A stretch of 64,000 nucleotides of DNA from Utricularia gibba (taxonomy: Eukaryota; Streptophyta; Magnoliopsida; Lamiales; Lentibulariaceae), in assembly GCA_002189035.1 (NCBI GenBank), contig NEEC01000024.1:62001-126000 (forward strand), given 5' to 3'. Position 1 is the stretch's first letter, and the number at the start of each line of letters is the position of its first letter. The notes under the pieces are model-generated. The model did not search any database. It saw only the letters and a program-made list of their open reading frames with translations, and was not told the DNA's origin. A program made the translations under genes and the position numbers. Positions 47,216-58,026 of this stretch are shown piece by piece.

Positions 47216-48564
47216 CCCTCCATTTGTCTGTCCTCCTGTCTTTGCTTTTTCTTTTCTTCTTTTTCATGCCTACAGTTTCACTACCAATTCCATTAGACTC
47301 CACTTTTGCTGCTTCATCTTCCTCTGCATCTCGTTTTCGCTTCTCTTTCTTTTTCTTCTTCTCAGTTGCAGGCTTGCCCTCCTCAACATTCCCCCCTTCA
47401 CTGGTTCAGTTGCCTCCCCATTCTCTGCATATTGTGGATATCAAAACAAATGGGGGGTTAGGATAAAAATATGTCCACCTGCTAATGTTAATGAAAAGGG
47501 ATCAACCAACAAAGGGCTGCGTGCATCAAGTAATAGTTTCAAAGAGAGTAATCAAAACCTTTAATATCGACAGTTTTTAGAGCAGACACCATCACGTCAA
47601 TATTCTTCCTAGGAGCAACACCGTTGTCATAAAAATCTAATCGCTCCTCCACTTGTTCCCGTAGCTTCTCTCCAAAAGCATTTGTATTCTTCTCTGTGAT
47701 ACAGATGCATATTTATCTACACGGTTAATTCGTTACACATGAGATCTAATAAACAATTCAGAGAGGAAATGCCTAGTTACCCAAGAAACAGTCAATACGA
47801 GACGCAATGGAGCATTTGTTGGCAAGATAACGAGCCATGCGTCCTTTATTTCGAGCAGCTGCCCGACCAATGAATGAAGAGTGAAAAATAAGTCCATATT
47901 TTGGAGTGTTCCCACGTGTTTTTAATGCCCTGGAGATAACAAAGAAAACATTCATTAAAAAAAAAATCAGGTATCAATAGCAGCCAAAAAGAAATAGGCA
48001 CCTTAAGAAATATACCTGAACAGAGCTTTCTCTGCACCAAGAATCTGAAGAGTTGATGAGGGGCACTTGGCCAAGTTCGTAAGACTACCAGCATGTGAAA
48101 TTAAACGGGCGCCAACAACTTCACCAATCAATGCAGCCAAATTGGGGGCTATATCATTCATTTTGGTAACCAAATAGTCATGAAGCTTCTTTCTGTACTC
48201 GGCAAGGTCCATCACCCTCTGTGCAAATAGCTTTACATTGATTAAATCGACGGGTGAGAGATCCTGACCTGACAATAGAAATCCATGTAAGCATAGATCC
48301 ATGGTAAACAACACAATATAGACGGCATGACAATCATAAGCAATGACCTATAGATGGCACATCTTAACAAACATACCCATGGATGCCTTGGCAGCTTCTA
48401 TGATTTCCTTTGCCATGTCTTCATCCCCAACTATGTCTGTGAGACCTGATAAATGGTCTTCCGACAACTTAGATTTGTCCTCCACATACTTTGCAACTTT
48501 TGCGTACAAATAATTGTCGGTGACAATTTTCACTAACTCGGGAAAATGCCAAGAGTACCATTCC
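47193..48564 (-). pseudogene. NOP58/NOP5-like box C/D snoRNP core protein, 3' exons
   Basis: NOP58 is a nucleolar core protein of box C/D snoRNPs, needed for rRNA 2'-O-methylation. Five exons read on the minus strand: 48,377-48,564, 48,016-48,268, 47,781-47,929, 47,559-47,693 and 47,193-47,424, with GT-AG introns. The first four join in perfect phase. They encode [10 protein letters not shown] and [18 protein letters not shown], then the NOSIC/Nop domain ([43 protein letters not shown] joined to [18 protein letters not shown]). The block [18 protein letters not shown] follows, and the lysine-rich tail EKKKKKEKRKRD is in the last exon. The last exon has a one-base shift at a run of six G (about 47,391-47,396), which separates ENGEATEPVK from the tail. 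The 5' exons are absent: beyond 48,565 only intron-like sequence and transposon fragments follow. It may be a broken copy, or an intact gene with a transposon-filled intron whose 5' exons lie beyond the window. Confidence 0.85.
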
Positions 48565-48770
48565 CTATAAAAATCATGATAGAACGCATTGATACTAGTA
48601 AGTTTCTACTGTTCATACACACGCTAGACATCCAACAACAGTCCACAAAACATAAAGCACAGCTACACTAGACATCCAATACCAGTACAAAATGAAGTAT
48701 AGCTAATGCCTTTGACGCAACTGCAATTATGCAGACAGCATCATGAAAGTCTAGGCGCACGGCGCCACAA
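48565..48770. other. Probable intron or flank of the NOP58-like gene
   Basis: AT-rich sequence immediately upstream of the first visible exon, ending at its acceptor (TTTTTATAG). A phrase with ACTAGACATCCAA occurs twice near 48,625 and 48,667. No further NOP58 exon was recognised. Confidence 0.45.
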
Positions 48771-49337
48771 CATGAAGGAAAAGGACGCAAACTAGCAAGG
48801 AAGTAGAGCTAAGTTACGAATAGGGAATTAAGACAGCAAGTCTCCCACACAGTCACCCATCACCCATCTTGGCGATCACGCCTCACTCCTCATCCACCTC
48901 CGCTGCACCCGCCTCGCCATCGGCCACGCCACCTACACAGGAAAGAGTAAGGGGAGTCAGTCCTATGCCACACGGTTCCCTCCTCAATCTAGACTACACG
49001 TGTTCCCAAAGTTTCCCCTCCACACGAAGCATCACATCAGTTCACACACATTGCCCCGCAAGGCATCTCCTTAACTTCTCGTATCAGCTCGTTGTTCATC
49101 CTAGGCATCTCCGATGTTCTCGTAATCGATCTGAACACCTTCCCATACCGAATCCTACACGTTTGGCACCTCTCCCACTGAGCACAAGTGCTCAGCGTTG
49201 CTGCCACGACCGTAGTTCGATGGCCCCGCTTATTGCTCACATGGCATCACGATCCGCGGCTTCGCCGCGTTGCCATTGGGGGTGCACTCCCCAATCCCGG
49301 TGTAGCTCACAACTCCTCGATCACACAGCGAGGTGCC
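48771..49337 (+). repeat. Tekay-type LTR fragment, related to 58,486-59,030
   Basis: It aligns along its length with the left part of the 3' LTR of the second Tekay element. Shared blocks include ATCCACCTC, GAAAGAGTAAGGG, TTTCCCCTCCACACGAAGCA, CATCTCCGATGTTCTCGTAA, GAGCACAAGTGCTC, ACGATCCGCGGCTTCGCCGC and GTGCACTCCCCAATCCCG. It stops at 49,337 where a hairpin repeat begins. Both copies begin at the same point on their left side, so that edge may be a real boundary. Confidence 0.8.
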
Positions 49338-49659
49338 TCGATCACACAGCATAACCCACACCCGACCCTTAGGAGTCATTTGGATCAAGTGGACATCACA
49401 AGGGCACAAGGGCGTAGTTTACGCATAACCCACGCCCGTGTGGCGTTGGCATGCTGCTGCGTACGCACACGGGCGTGGTTTACGCATAACCCACGCCCGT
49501 GTCGCGTTGTCATGCGGCTGCGTATGCACAAGGGCGTGGTTTACCCATAACCCACGCCCGTGTGGCATTGTCATGCTGCTGCGTGTGTCTACGGGGACTT
49601 GCTTGCGATGCTGTTGCGTATGCACACGGGCCAGGCTGCAGCACAAAGTGAGTAATAGC
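49338..49659. repeat. Composite hairpin repeat (H2 plus three H1 units), copy 3
   Basis: The same composite as at 25,055-25,345: an H2 dyad near 49,365-49,392, then H1 units with CCCACGCCCGTG ending at 49,440, 49,500 and about 49,560 (60-bp period). The best H1 hairpin is 49,468-49,501, with a 15-bp stem containing one mismatch and a CGCA loop. The end (about 49,640-49,659) corresponds to the start of the diverged satellite relative at 25,346. It is cut there by the Tat LTR. Confidence 0.9.
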
Positions 49660-50076
49660 CGAGCAAGGATCTTTTACGTGGAAACCGCCGGAAAGCGGAA
49701 AAACCACGGAGCTGCCGGAGCTTGCTGGAAAAGAGTTTCACTAGATGAAGATCGCTAAGAGGAGAATACAAATTGAAGAAATCTTTTTTTTGTCCCCCTC
49801 CTTCTTGTCATAATTCCGTTTATTTATAGGATAGCTCACTCTGACCGAATTTTGGTGTCTGCAAATATCGGTTGCTTTCTGCTCCTATTATACGATCTCG
49901 CTTTTCATATATCGGCCGCCTATTATACTGTAATTCGGCCGCTTTTCAGAGTGTCATATGGCCATACCTGTCAGATTTTTGACAGACGTCGATCTGTCGT
50001 CTGGCATTATCCCCTCGGGATCTCTTTTGGTAGCCTTTTAGGAACCGATTACCCTTGGCTGATTTTTCCCTTATCA
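49660..50076 (-). repeat. 3' LTR of the Tat element
   Basis: It pairs with 58,027-58,447. The first base of the plus-strand TGAGCAAGG end is C here. TATTTATA at 49,821-49,828 gives a minus-strand TATAAATA promoter. A purine-rich tract (AGAGGGGCTGAA on the minus strand) just inside the element at about 50,077-50,088 is a candidate polypurine tract. Confidence 0.92.
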
Positions 50077-50549
50077 TTCAGCCCCTCTGATTCGCCGATA
50101 TTAGCCCTTTTCGGGGTAAATCGGGGGATCAGAACTACTACGATACCGATTCTTGAGCTGCCGCTTCCCCGAATAAGCCACATGCCGTTCTCTGCCACGC
50201 GTTGGCTCGTTGGCACGCCATGTTTTTTCCCGCTCATTCTGGGTTCCCCAAACATCACGATGCTTCGTCTCCCTAACCTTTCCTGTATAAATAAGTGCCC
50301 TTCGCGTCAGTTCTTTCCTTTGCCCTCTCTGTTGCCTGCAAGAGTTTTGTGCCCTCCGTGCTCTGTCACACTCGTCTGCCGCTTGATCGTCGCGATATCC
50401 GTCGGAAACCGCCAATTTTCCAGGTATCATTCAGTTCTTCGTCTTTTCCATTCGGTCTTCTGGGATTTTTGACGGGTCCCCCTTGTCATTCTATGTCCTT
50501 CCCCCTTCCTGACTCCTGCCTCGTTCTAGGGTTTTGGGCTTCTTTGAAA

Positions 50550-52797
50550 ATGGGTAGGAGATCTAGTGAACTAAACATCCCCTCCCTTCGCATTCGGTAC
50601 TCGATCCCTGATGAGTACCAGCTTTCTCATGCTCGGGATACTGAAATCCCTTGGGGGGTAGGTGAGGACCCCCTGCCTCCGTTCAGTCTCCCAATTCCAC
50701 TTGCCTATTTCGAAAGCAGTTTATGCTTCCCTCTTCACCCTGTAATAGTCCGTTTTCTTTATACCTTTGCAATTCCGATTTACTGTCTCGCCCCGAATTC
50801 CATATTCTGCTTTACCACTTTCCTTTTCTATTCGGCCGGTATGGATCCGGCTATGACTCTGGTAGACTTCTGTCATCTCTTCAAGATAGCCGTTCGTAAA
50901 GCTAAGTCCCCGATGGATGGCCGATCTCACTTTCAATTCCGCCGATTCGAAGATAACCCTAACTTTGTTGTTAAAGCCCCCGATACCCACCATGATTGGT
51001 GGGTCTTCTTTCATTTGGATAGCTCCCCCTTTGGGTTCTCGGTGGAACTTCCCAGTCGATCCCCCAACTCCTTTCAGGATCAAGATCTTGGGTGCGTATC
51101 GGTCTTCTTCCGAATCTCACGAAGTCCTTTATGAGAGGCTTAGTCGGGGCTCATTTCGGTATGAGTCTCGTGCCTTGATGTTCTCGGGTGAGTCGTTGAA
51201 AAGATCAGGTATAATCGGTCGTTCCCGAGACCTCCATTGGTCCGATATCATTCCTTTCGACGGCACCGATTCGAGGAGCCTTCCTCTTAGCCCCTCTTCA
51301 TCCTTCCCTCTTGTTCCGGCTTCACCTCCGATTCCCCCACCTGTTCAAACTGGGGCTCCCAAGAAAAAGAAGAGGGTTAAGGCAGTTGCGCACAAACCCT
51401 CAAAGAGGCAAGGAGGTAGTCGGGTTCAGCTTTCCCGAGTCTCAGAATCGGCAATATGCTTTATTGCTTTTCCTTCTTTCGTTTTCAGCTGAAGAGATGG
51501 CTCGAGGAAGCTCTATGGAAGATTCGGTGATGGCGCGATTCTCTGCCGAGATGCAAAGGATGCAGGAACCCGAGGATCCCTCCCCTGCACAAGTCTATCT
51601 CCTATTTAACAGTTACCGCGAATTCCCGATTATAACCTTTTTTTCGGTTTTTCTTTCAGGCTGATATGATTGGAGCTCAGCTGGACGCCGCTGATCCTTC
51701 CTCGGGGGAAGATCAAGTAGTAGAAGTTCCTGAGATCCGGGAGTTGACTCCCCGTCCTTCAGCCGGGAAAGGGAAAGAAAAACTTCCTCCATCACCCGAT
51801 CTCAGCGATACTCCTATTCCTGATGCAAGATTCTTTTCGGCTGGTGCTTCAACATCGGCTCTTCCAATCGAGTTACAGAGGGATTCTGCCCTCATAGAAG
51901 TAAGGGACAACCCGGTGCTTCCTCTACCTTCAGTTCCAGCTGAACTAAGGGGAATCCTGGATGGAGCTATGTCTAGTACCTCGGGTGTTCAGCCGGAGAC
52001 GGTACTTGAAGGGATCTGGCAGGTACGTATCCCGTTTCCTCTTCTAAATTCTAAGTAGTCGGTCCTTGACTTGGGATATTCTTTCAGGCTCTGACTCTTG
52101 GGTGGGGAATGGTTAGAGAGATTGGCTCTCAATCGGAGGCAGTCTCTCGGCTTCAAGCCCAAGTTGTGGCTCAGAGCGCCCAGATAAAGCTGTTGGAGGA
52201 GGAGGGGAGTTCGCTGAAAACCGTTTTAGGGAAACGCAGCCGCCAAGAGGAAGAACTACGAAATGTGATTGAAGAATGGGAAAGGCGGTTGACGACGCTC
52301 AATCAAAGAGAGAGGGCTTCAAAGTCCGATTTGAAGAGGCAAAAGCGGAGTTAGAGCATGCCATGGGCCGCATTTCAGCATTGGAGGCCGAATTACTTGA
52401 TCGACAAGCATCTCGGCAGGGTCTTCTGGATGACTTTGTCAACTCGGCTTGTTTTGCCGAACTCTCCGATATCTATGCAGGAGATTTAATCAGCTTACTT
52501 CTATACCGTCAGAGACGACAATTCAGCCAGGAATTTAGGCTTTCAATCATGGATGCGTGCTTCGACAGGATAAATCCCTTGACGAAGGATGAGAATATGC
52601 TTGATGTTATCGCGAATACTTTCCAGGCCCCGGAGTTCGGGTTTGAAGCTGATCGGGAGCGACTGATTGTGCTAATTCGGGCAAGGATAGGGCGAGAGAA
52701 TGACGCCAAGCAAAGGGCAAGGATGGAACGGCATACTGGTTCCTCTGCCAATCCTCCCGATAATCCCCCATCCCTCCTGTACTTTAGTAATTTTTGA
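50550..52797 (+). CDS. Antisense extra ORF of the Tat element (PF04195-like domain plus coiled coil), spliced
   Basis: Extra ORFs of this kind sit between integrase and the 3' LTR, on the opposite strand, in many Tat-lineage elements; their function is unknown. I start at the ATG at 50,550 (MGRRSSELNIP). The N-terminal domain runs to about 51,080, with IRYSIPDEYQLSH, the hydrophobic PVIVRFLYTFAIPIYCLAPNS block and HDWWVFFHLDSSPFGFSV. A frameshift near 51,090 leads to the proline-rich and basic part (KKKKRVKAVAHKPSKRQGG). Likely introns end with polypyrimidine-CAG at about 51,489, 51,660 and 52,088; donors lie near 51,415, 51,592 and 52,020. The C-terminal part is a long coiled coil (52,109-52,450) with one more shift near 52,275, ending in a stop after 52,790. 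It is probably inactive because of the shifts. Confidence 0.75.
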
Positions 52798-52800
52798 CTT

Positions 52801-53575
52801 GATGTTTTCCCCCCTGCTGTGGGGCTTTTTGGATAATTTTGGTCTCCCGGTTCGGGGTTTCCTTCTAATTTACTCTGTTTTTTGCGCATCACTTTTGCCT
52901 TTGGTGACGTTCACATTTCGGGGGAAGCCCTGAGTTGGTTTGTTGTGTCTATTCTGTGCTTAGACTTGGAGATTCGCCTATGCTTTTGTGATTCGGGGTG
53001 GATGCCTCCTCGCCAACCCTTTGATTGGGCTTTTTGATTTTAGTTTGCCTTAGTATTTCCTCATGCGAGCTGAACCGCTGCTAGGGAAGTAGGTCGGAAC
53101 CCCTCATGGGTTGAGCGACTTCCCCAATCCGAAAAGGCCCTCTTCTGGCCATACCCCATTGTTTTGAACATGGGTGGATTTGCTTCGGGTGCTCTTGCCG
53201 CCTCGAGATTCCGACAATAAGGTCAATACTTAAGGGCTTTTCGGGGCTTACGTGTGCGGTTTACATAAACCGGTGCCCGAATCGTACCAGGGCTTATTCT
53301 TGCTATTTACGCCTGGGTTGGTGGATCGCATATATATATCGTGGGAGACCCCGAGTCAATTTGCTGTATCCTGCAGGGGACTCCGATTTAGGAGATTCGC
53401 TTGGGCTTACGTTACTTGGCCAGAGCTTTAGATCTTTGATGATCTGCCTGGGCTTACGCGATTCGGCCAGGACTTGTGTTTTGTTTTCCCATCTCCATTT
53501 CAGAGGAATTTATAGGTGCATGAGCGTTTTGGGGAAGAGAATGTTGAATCCTGTGACAGAGATTGATATTGAGTC
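52801..53575. other. Spacer between the antisense ORF and integrase
   Basis: No long coding sense on either strand. Phrases such as TTCGCCTATGCTTTTGTGATTCGG and related TTCGCTTGGGCTTACGTTACT / TGGGCTTACGCGATTCGG recur near 52,973, 53,397 and 53,448. This suggests decayed short tandem repeats typical of the non-coding part of Tat elements. Confidence 0.5.
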
Positions 53576-53577
53576 GG

Positions 53578-54600
53578 TTAGGCGTAGAACTTCCTTAGAT
53601 GCGATGCATTCCACGACCTTGGGAGTTCCACGCCATCTAATTGTTCCAGGCGATATGCTCCTTTTCCGATCACCCTTGAAATACGATAAGGGCCTTCCCA
53701 GTTGCGGTCTAATTTCCCGACGTGTCTTTGTGGTTGGATGCTTCGGAGCACCAAATCTCCCTCGGAGAATTCCCTTGGGGATACCGAGTTGTTGTAACTC
53801 TTCTCCGTTCTTCTCTGATAAGCCCCTAGTCGGCTATAGATGCTTCGTCGCTTCTCTTCCAACAGCTCCAATTCCAGTTTTCGGAGTTCAGTATTCTCTT
53901 CTTCGTTATAATGCTCTACCCGGTAGCTCTTCAAGGTCAGTTCGATAGGGCATATGGCTTCTGAACCGTAAACCAATAAGAATGGGGACTCTTCCGTGGT
54001 GGTTCGAGGGGTAGTGCGATATGACCACAGTAACTCATCTAAGTGATCTGCCCATGATCCCCCAAAATCTTCGAGCTTAGTCTTCATACCTAGTCGGAGC
54101 GTTCGGTTCGTTACCTCTGTGAGGCCATTGCTTTGCGGGTGATATACCGAGGTGAAGTTGTGCTTGACCGAATACTTATCCAGGAATGCATCCATTTTTC
54201 CTCCGGCGAATTGAGTTCCATTATCAGTCACTAGCTCTCGAGGGATTTCGAACCGGATGAAGATGTTTTTCCACAGAAATCGGATAACAGTCTCCTCCGA
54301 GATAAATATTCAACACCCACGATGACGAATTTCCTTTGACCCGAGGTGTGGGGGAAAGGCCCCATTATATCCACCCCCATCGGTCGAAGTGGCAGGAGAG
54401 TGGGAGAGAGGTCAGTTTGCTTATTGGTTTTCTTGGTATACTTGCATGGTATTGGCACACTTTGCACTTCACCATATTGGTAATATCCTGCTTCATAGTT
54501 GGCTAGTAGTACCCGGTTCATAGAACTTTCCGGCATAAGGATCGTGTTCCAATATGGCTGCCGCATTCACCCTCATGTAGATCGGTTATGAGTTCTTGAG
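53578..54600 (-). pseudogene. Integrase of the Tat element
   Basis: The catalytic core and C-terminus (53,578-54,231) are open. Visible are TDNGTQFAGG with the second catalytic aspartate, YHPQSNGLTEVTNRT with the glutamate, and the C-terminal block VGKLDRNWEGPYRISRVIGK. The upstream part (54,231-54,600) is in another frame, with GVDIMGPFP carrying the first aspartate. The zinc-binding Cys pair is degraded. The open frame starts internally, so it is a fragment of the polyprotein. Confidence 0.85.
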
Positions 54601-55627
54601 AATGCTTTGCCCCGATGCACCTCAATAAGGGTCCATCTAAGGATTTGCGATAGAGAATTCCATTCACCAACGTATACCTCTTCACTCTAGTCTCTAACTG
54701 TCGGGCTTTCGGCTTATCAGATGGGGTTCTCCCATTTTGTAAATACCGGATGTAGGGCATCGTCCAGTCATCAAGGGGACTCAGTTGTGAAGAGATATTG
54801 TTTCCCGGTTGCTGGGTGATATGATTCACGGCTCGTAGGCTCTCCGAAGGTTGGTCCCACAACCGAATTGTCACACTTCCTTCTCTTAACTCATGAAACC
54901 CTGCTGCGAATCGGGCGAGGCTATCCGCGGACCCGTTTTTCTCACGTGCTATGTGCGACAGGGTGAACTCCTTGAAGGTTTTAGCCAATTCCTTCACCTA
55001 GACACGGTATAGAGCCATGAGGGAGTCATGGGTTGCGTATTCTCCCGAAAACTGCCCTTGCACAAGCCGCGAGTCGGTGTAAACGTTGAGTTCTGCCACT
55101 CCCAGCTCCTTGGCGATTTTCATTCCCTCGATTAGGGCTTCATATTCGGCCACATTATTGGAGGCAGGGAATAAGAATTTCACCGTAATATAAATATGCT
55201 CTCCTTCTCAGGTTCTAATGTCTATCCCTCCTCCGGCGCCATTGTATGTTGAGCCATCCACGTACATAGCCCATCGGTCATTGGCTTCCATGAAACTGTC
55301 TATAGGCCTGGTCATTTCGACCACAAAATCAGCAAGAGGTTGGGCCTTGATTGCTGTTCTCGACTTAAACTCAATATCCATTGTACTTAATTCAACTGCC
55401 CATTTGGCAACCCTTCCGGAAATCTCTAGACGAGATAGGATGTTCTTCAGAGGCTGATTGGTGAATACCACAATGTGCCGATCTTGGAAATATGACCTCA
55501 ATTTGGTGGCTGCCATCTTCAGAGCCAAGATGAATTTTTCTGTCACCATATAGCGAGTTTCAGCTGGTAACAAAACTTTGCTTACATAATACACCGGCAA
55601 GTGATTATCTGCCGAGATGGTTGTCAA
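54518..55627 (-). pseudogene. Tandem RNase H domains of the Tat element
   Basis: The first domain, fused to RT in intact elements, is at 55,300-55,627: LPVYYVSKVLLPAETRY, then KLRSYFQDRHIVVFTNQPL. The second, archaeal/plant-type domain follows with the active-site block MYVDGSTYNGAGGG near 55,250. A stop interrupts it, then VAEYEALIEGMKIAKELG, YTDSRLVQGQ, and after another stop the AREKNGSADSLARFA block. A linker leads to integrase (HEGECGSHIGTRSL). Two RNase H domains are a hallmark of the Tat lineage. Several in-frame stops make it inactive. Confidence 0.82.
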
Positions 55628-55821
55628 GACTGCGTTGACTGCAATGGCGATATAGATAGATATAGTCCTAAGGGGGTTCCATTGGTTCCATTGCTTGCCT
55701 AGGGGGTTCCTTTTCTACCATCATCACTCGACTTTTTCGTGCAGGGGTCCCGACAAGAAGATACGTAATAGGACCAGGCGGTTGGTTGGTCGATACCCAT
55801 TGTGCAAATGCCCTTCGACGT

Positions 55822-56235
55822 TCAGAATTTGATTCTCAAATGCACAGTGGAGGGTAACATACCGAATTGGTTGATGCCGGGTCGCCTGAGGATGATGTTG
55901 TACGAGATCTCTGAATCCAGGATCAAGAATTCCAACCTCTCGGTTCGGCTCCGCCCTGCTGCTCCGAATGTTACGCGCAGGGTTATTTTCCCGATATTTT
56001 GCACGGCCTGCTAGTCAAATGCGTACAACTCCATGCGCACATGGCGAATATTTCCCTCGTTAGATGACGCCAGTAACTCGGCCACTTCCTTCTTCATGAT
56101 GTTGCACGAGGATCCTTGATCGATAAAAATCCTCCTTACCTTGGTGCTCCCACATATTCTTGACACCACCAAAGGCTCATCTCTCATTGCTGGGCTGGCC
56201 GTGAGAAGCTGATCTCTTCCTTTTCCCAAGCAGCT
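55822..56235 (-). pseudogene. Protease region of the Tat element
   Basis: Visible are PLVVSRICGSTKVRRIFID, then the active-site-like DQGSSCNIM in place of the usual D-G/S-GSS. After a shift come GKITLRVTFGAAGR and the ILRRPGINQFGMLPS block, the normal end of this domain. Less than 200 bp separates it from RNase H. Confidence 0.75.
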
Positions 56236-57789
56236 TTCTCAGTCGGACCATTTCCGATTTCGAAAACTACTCCTCTTCTGGCTTCATCCAAATATCTCTT
56301 CCGTTCCTTTCCGGACACATCCATCTCGGTTGCTCCGGATATCATATGGATTTCTCGAATATAGGGGGGACTACCCTGCATTTGATGGGCACTACGTGAA
56401 CTTTCCGGTAGGTCTTGTCCTCCTCCAAGATTCGGTTCCCTGTTGGCTCGCAAGTTCGCCATCCCCGGTTTCGGAGGGAATTTCGGATATCGGTTCCCTT
56501 CGTTCCCCATTCGCTCGTTACGTCCTCTTTTCCGGTCCGTCATTGATGTGGGGTTCCGCATCGCGTTGTTCATCCTTGCTCGATCATCCTCTTCATCAGT
56601 CGGCAGTGGGCAGTACCATGCCCGGTGGTCTTGTGTATTTCGTAGTAGGCATCTGTTCTGGTTGGTTCCACCTGATATACTTCACGACACTTATTCGGCC
56701 TGGGTCCCCGGTTAAGTTGGGTCTCCTGCTATGGGACTGGACGAATCTCCACGCGGCTTTTCATCTCGGCCCTGAGGTCGTCGTCCACTCGGATGTACTT
56801 CATGATTTTCCTTTGCAATTCTCGGAGATTCTTTGGTGGGAAATTCGATAGACTCTATCCCAATTTCGACGTTCCTAAGGCCCGCTTCATTATTTCCACC
56901 CTTTCTTTTAAATCCAATTGGACATCCTACGCCAAGCAGTTGAATCGATCGATGAATCTTCGCAAGCTCTCTTTTCGGTGGTCGTACCGAATAGAGTATA
57001 GTGATGCCTTCGAAGGCGGAGCTTCAATGTTAACAGCGTATCGGGTAGTGAAGAGCAGTACTAATTCCCGATAAGATGCCACGCTGCATGGTTCTAAATG
57101 TTTAAACCAAGTCTTCGCTCCTTTCTGGAGCGAGCAAGCAAACAGCTTACACTTCATGGCCTCTGAATGTCGAACCGTGGACATCCTCATATCGAAGTCG
57201 GTTACATGCGATATGGGGTCCCCTTTTCCGTCATACGTGGGTAATCCGTCTGGGACTCTGAATCCTCTCTCGGGCTCTTCTCCGACTAAAACGTCCGAGA
57301 AAGGGTCAAAACGCAGCGTTGTGGTTCCAGCCGCTCCCTCAACTCCACTCTTTAAGGCCAAAGCAATATCGGCCAAAACATCTCCTCTCCCAATGGATAT
57401 GTTCTGAACAAAAACGTCCCTGAAGCCTCTATCCTCTCTTCTCCCTGCCAACATCCGCTTGTCGATAAATCTTTTCCTCTCGCGGATTTGGTCTAACTCT
57501 CTCTTCAACTCTTCTTCTCTTTCTTCCAAGATTTTACTAGTCATGTTTTCCCTATCAGCACCTGGCTCATACACGACTTGGTTGCGCCTCTTTCTCCATA
57601 GCATCTCCTCATCGGTTTCGGATTTAGTCTCCGTATCTGGGGGTACTCTGGAATAAGAGGTTTCTTCGCCGTTCGTGGTGCAGTTTCGGGTGTTCTCTCC
57701 TGGGCGTTGGAGTTGAGACCCGAAGGTGCCCGGAGGTCGGTAAGGATTTCCGTTAGCAGGGCCTTCAGTTGCTCCCTGCTAGTGATCAT
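56230..57789 (-). pseudogene. Gag of the Tat element
   Basis: The start is near 57,789 (ATG, MITSREQLKALLTEI). After a small shift, a charged region (ILEEREEELKRELDQIRERK) leads into the gag core: FDPFSDVLVGEEPERGFRVP, GLPTYDGKGDPISHVTDF, the KLFACSLQKGAKTWFKHLEP block, and FIDRFNCLA where the frame ends at 56,927. Downstream, gag sense continues in pieces with several stops to about 56,230. The long plus-strand open frames over 56,330-56,850 are shadows of it. Confidence 0.8.
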
Positions 57790-58026
57790 AAGGCCGGGTC
57801 TCGCGTGTCGACACTTCCGTCATGAGCCGGGTGGGTGGCTGTGCTATTTTCCGAGTGGCTCTTGTGGGTTTCTCGAATGGGACTGTGGAACATAGCCCCA
57901 CGGTGGGCGTCAAATATGTTATGGGTGAAATCGGTATCCGTTGGGTGGACGGTTTCAAGTGATAGGCGCGGTCGGGAATGCCATGCTTGGTCACGTTCTT
58001 CACGGTTGGTGTGATTAAAATAAGAA

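Noticed and set aside
47179-47466. Plus-strand ORF of 95 codons rich in Phe and Ser
   Set aside because: It is the shadow of the lysine-rich tail exon of the NOP58-like gene on the minus strand.
48869-49354. Plus-strand ORF of 161 codons over the LTR fragment
   Set aside because: It lies in a non-coding LTR region also present at 58.5-59.0 kb, where the frame is not kept.
56330-56851. Plus-strand ORF of 173 codons
   Set aside because: It is opposite decayed Tat gag and has no recognisable motif, unlike the antisense ORF at 50.5-52.8 kb.
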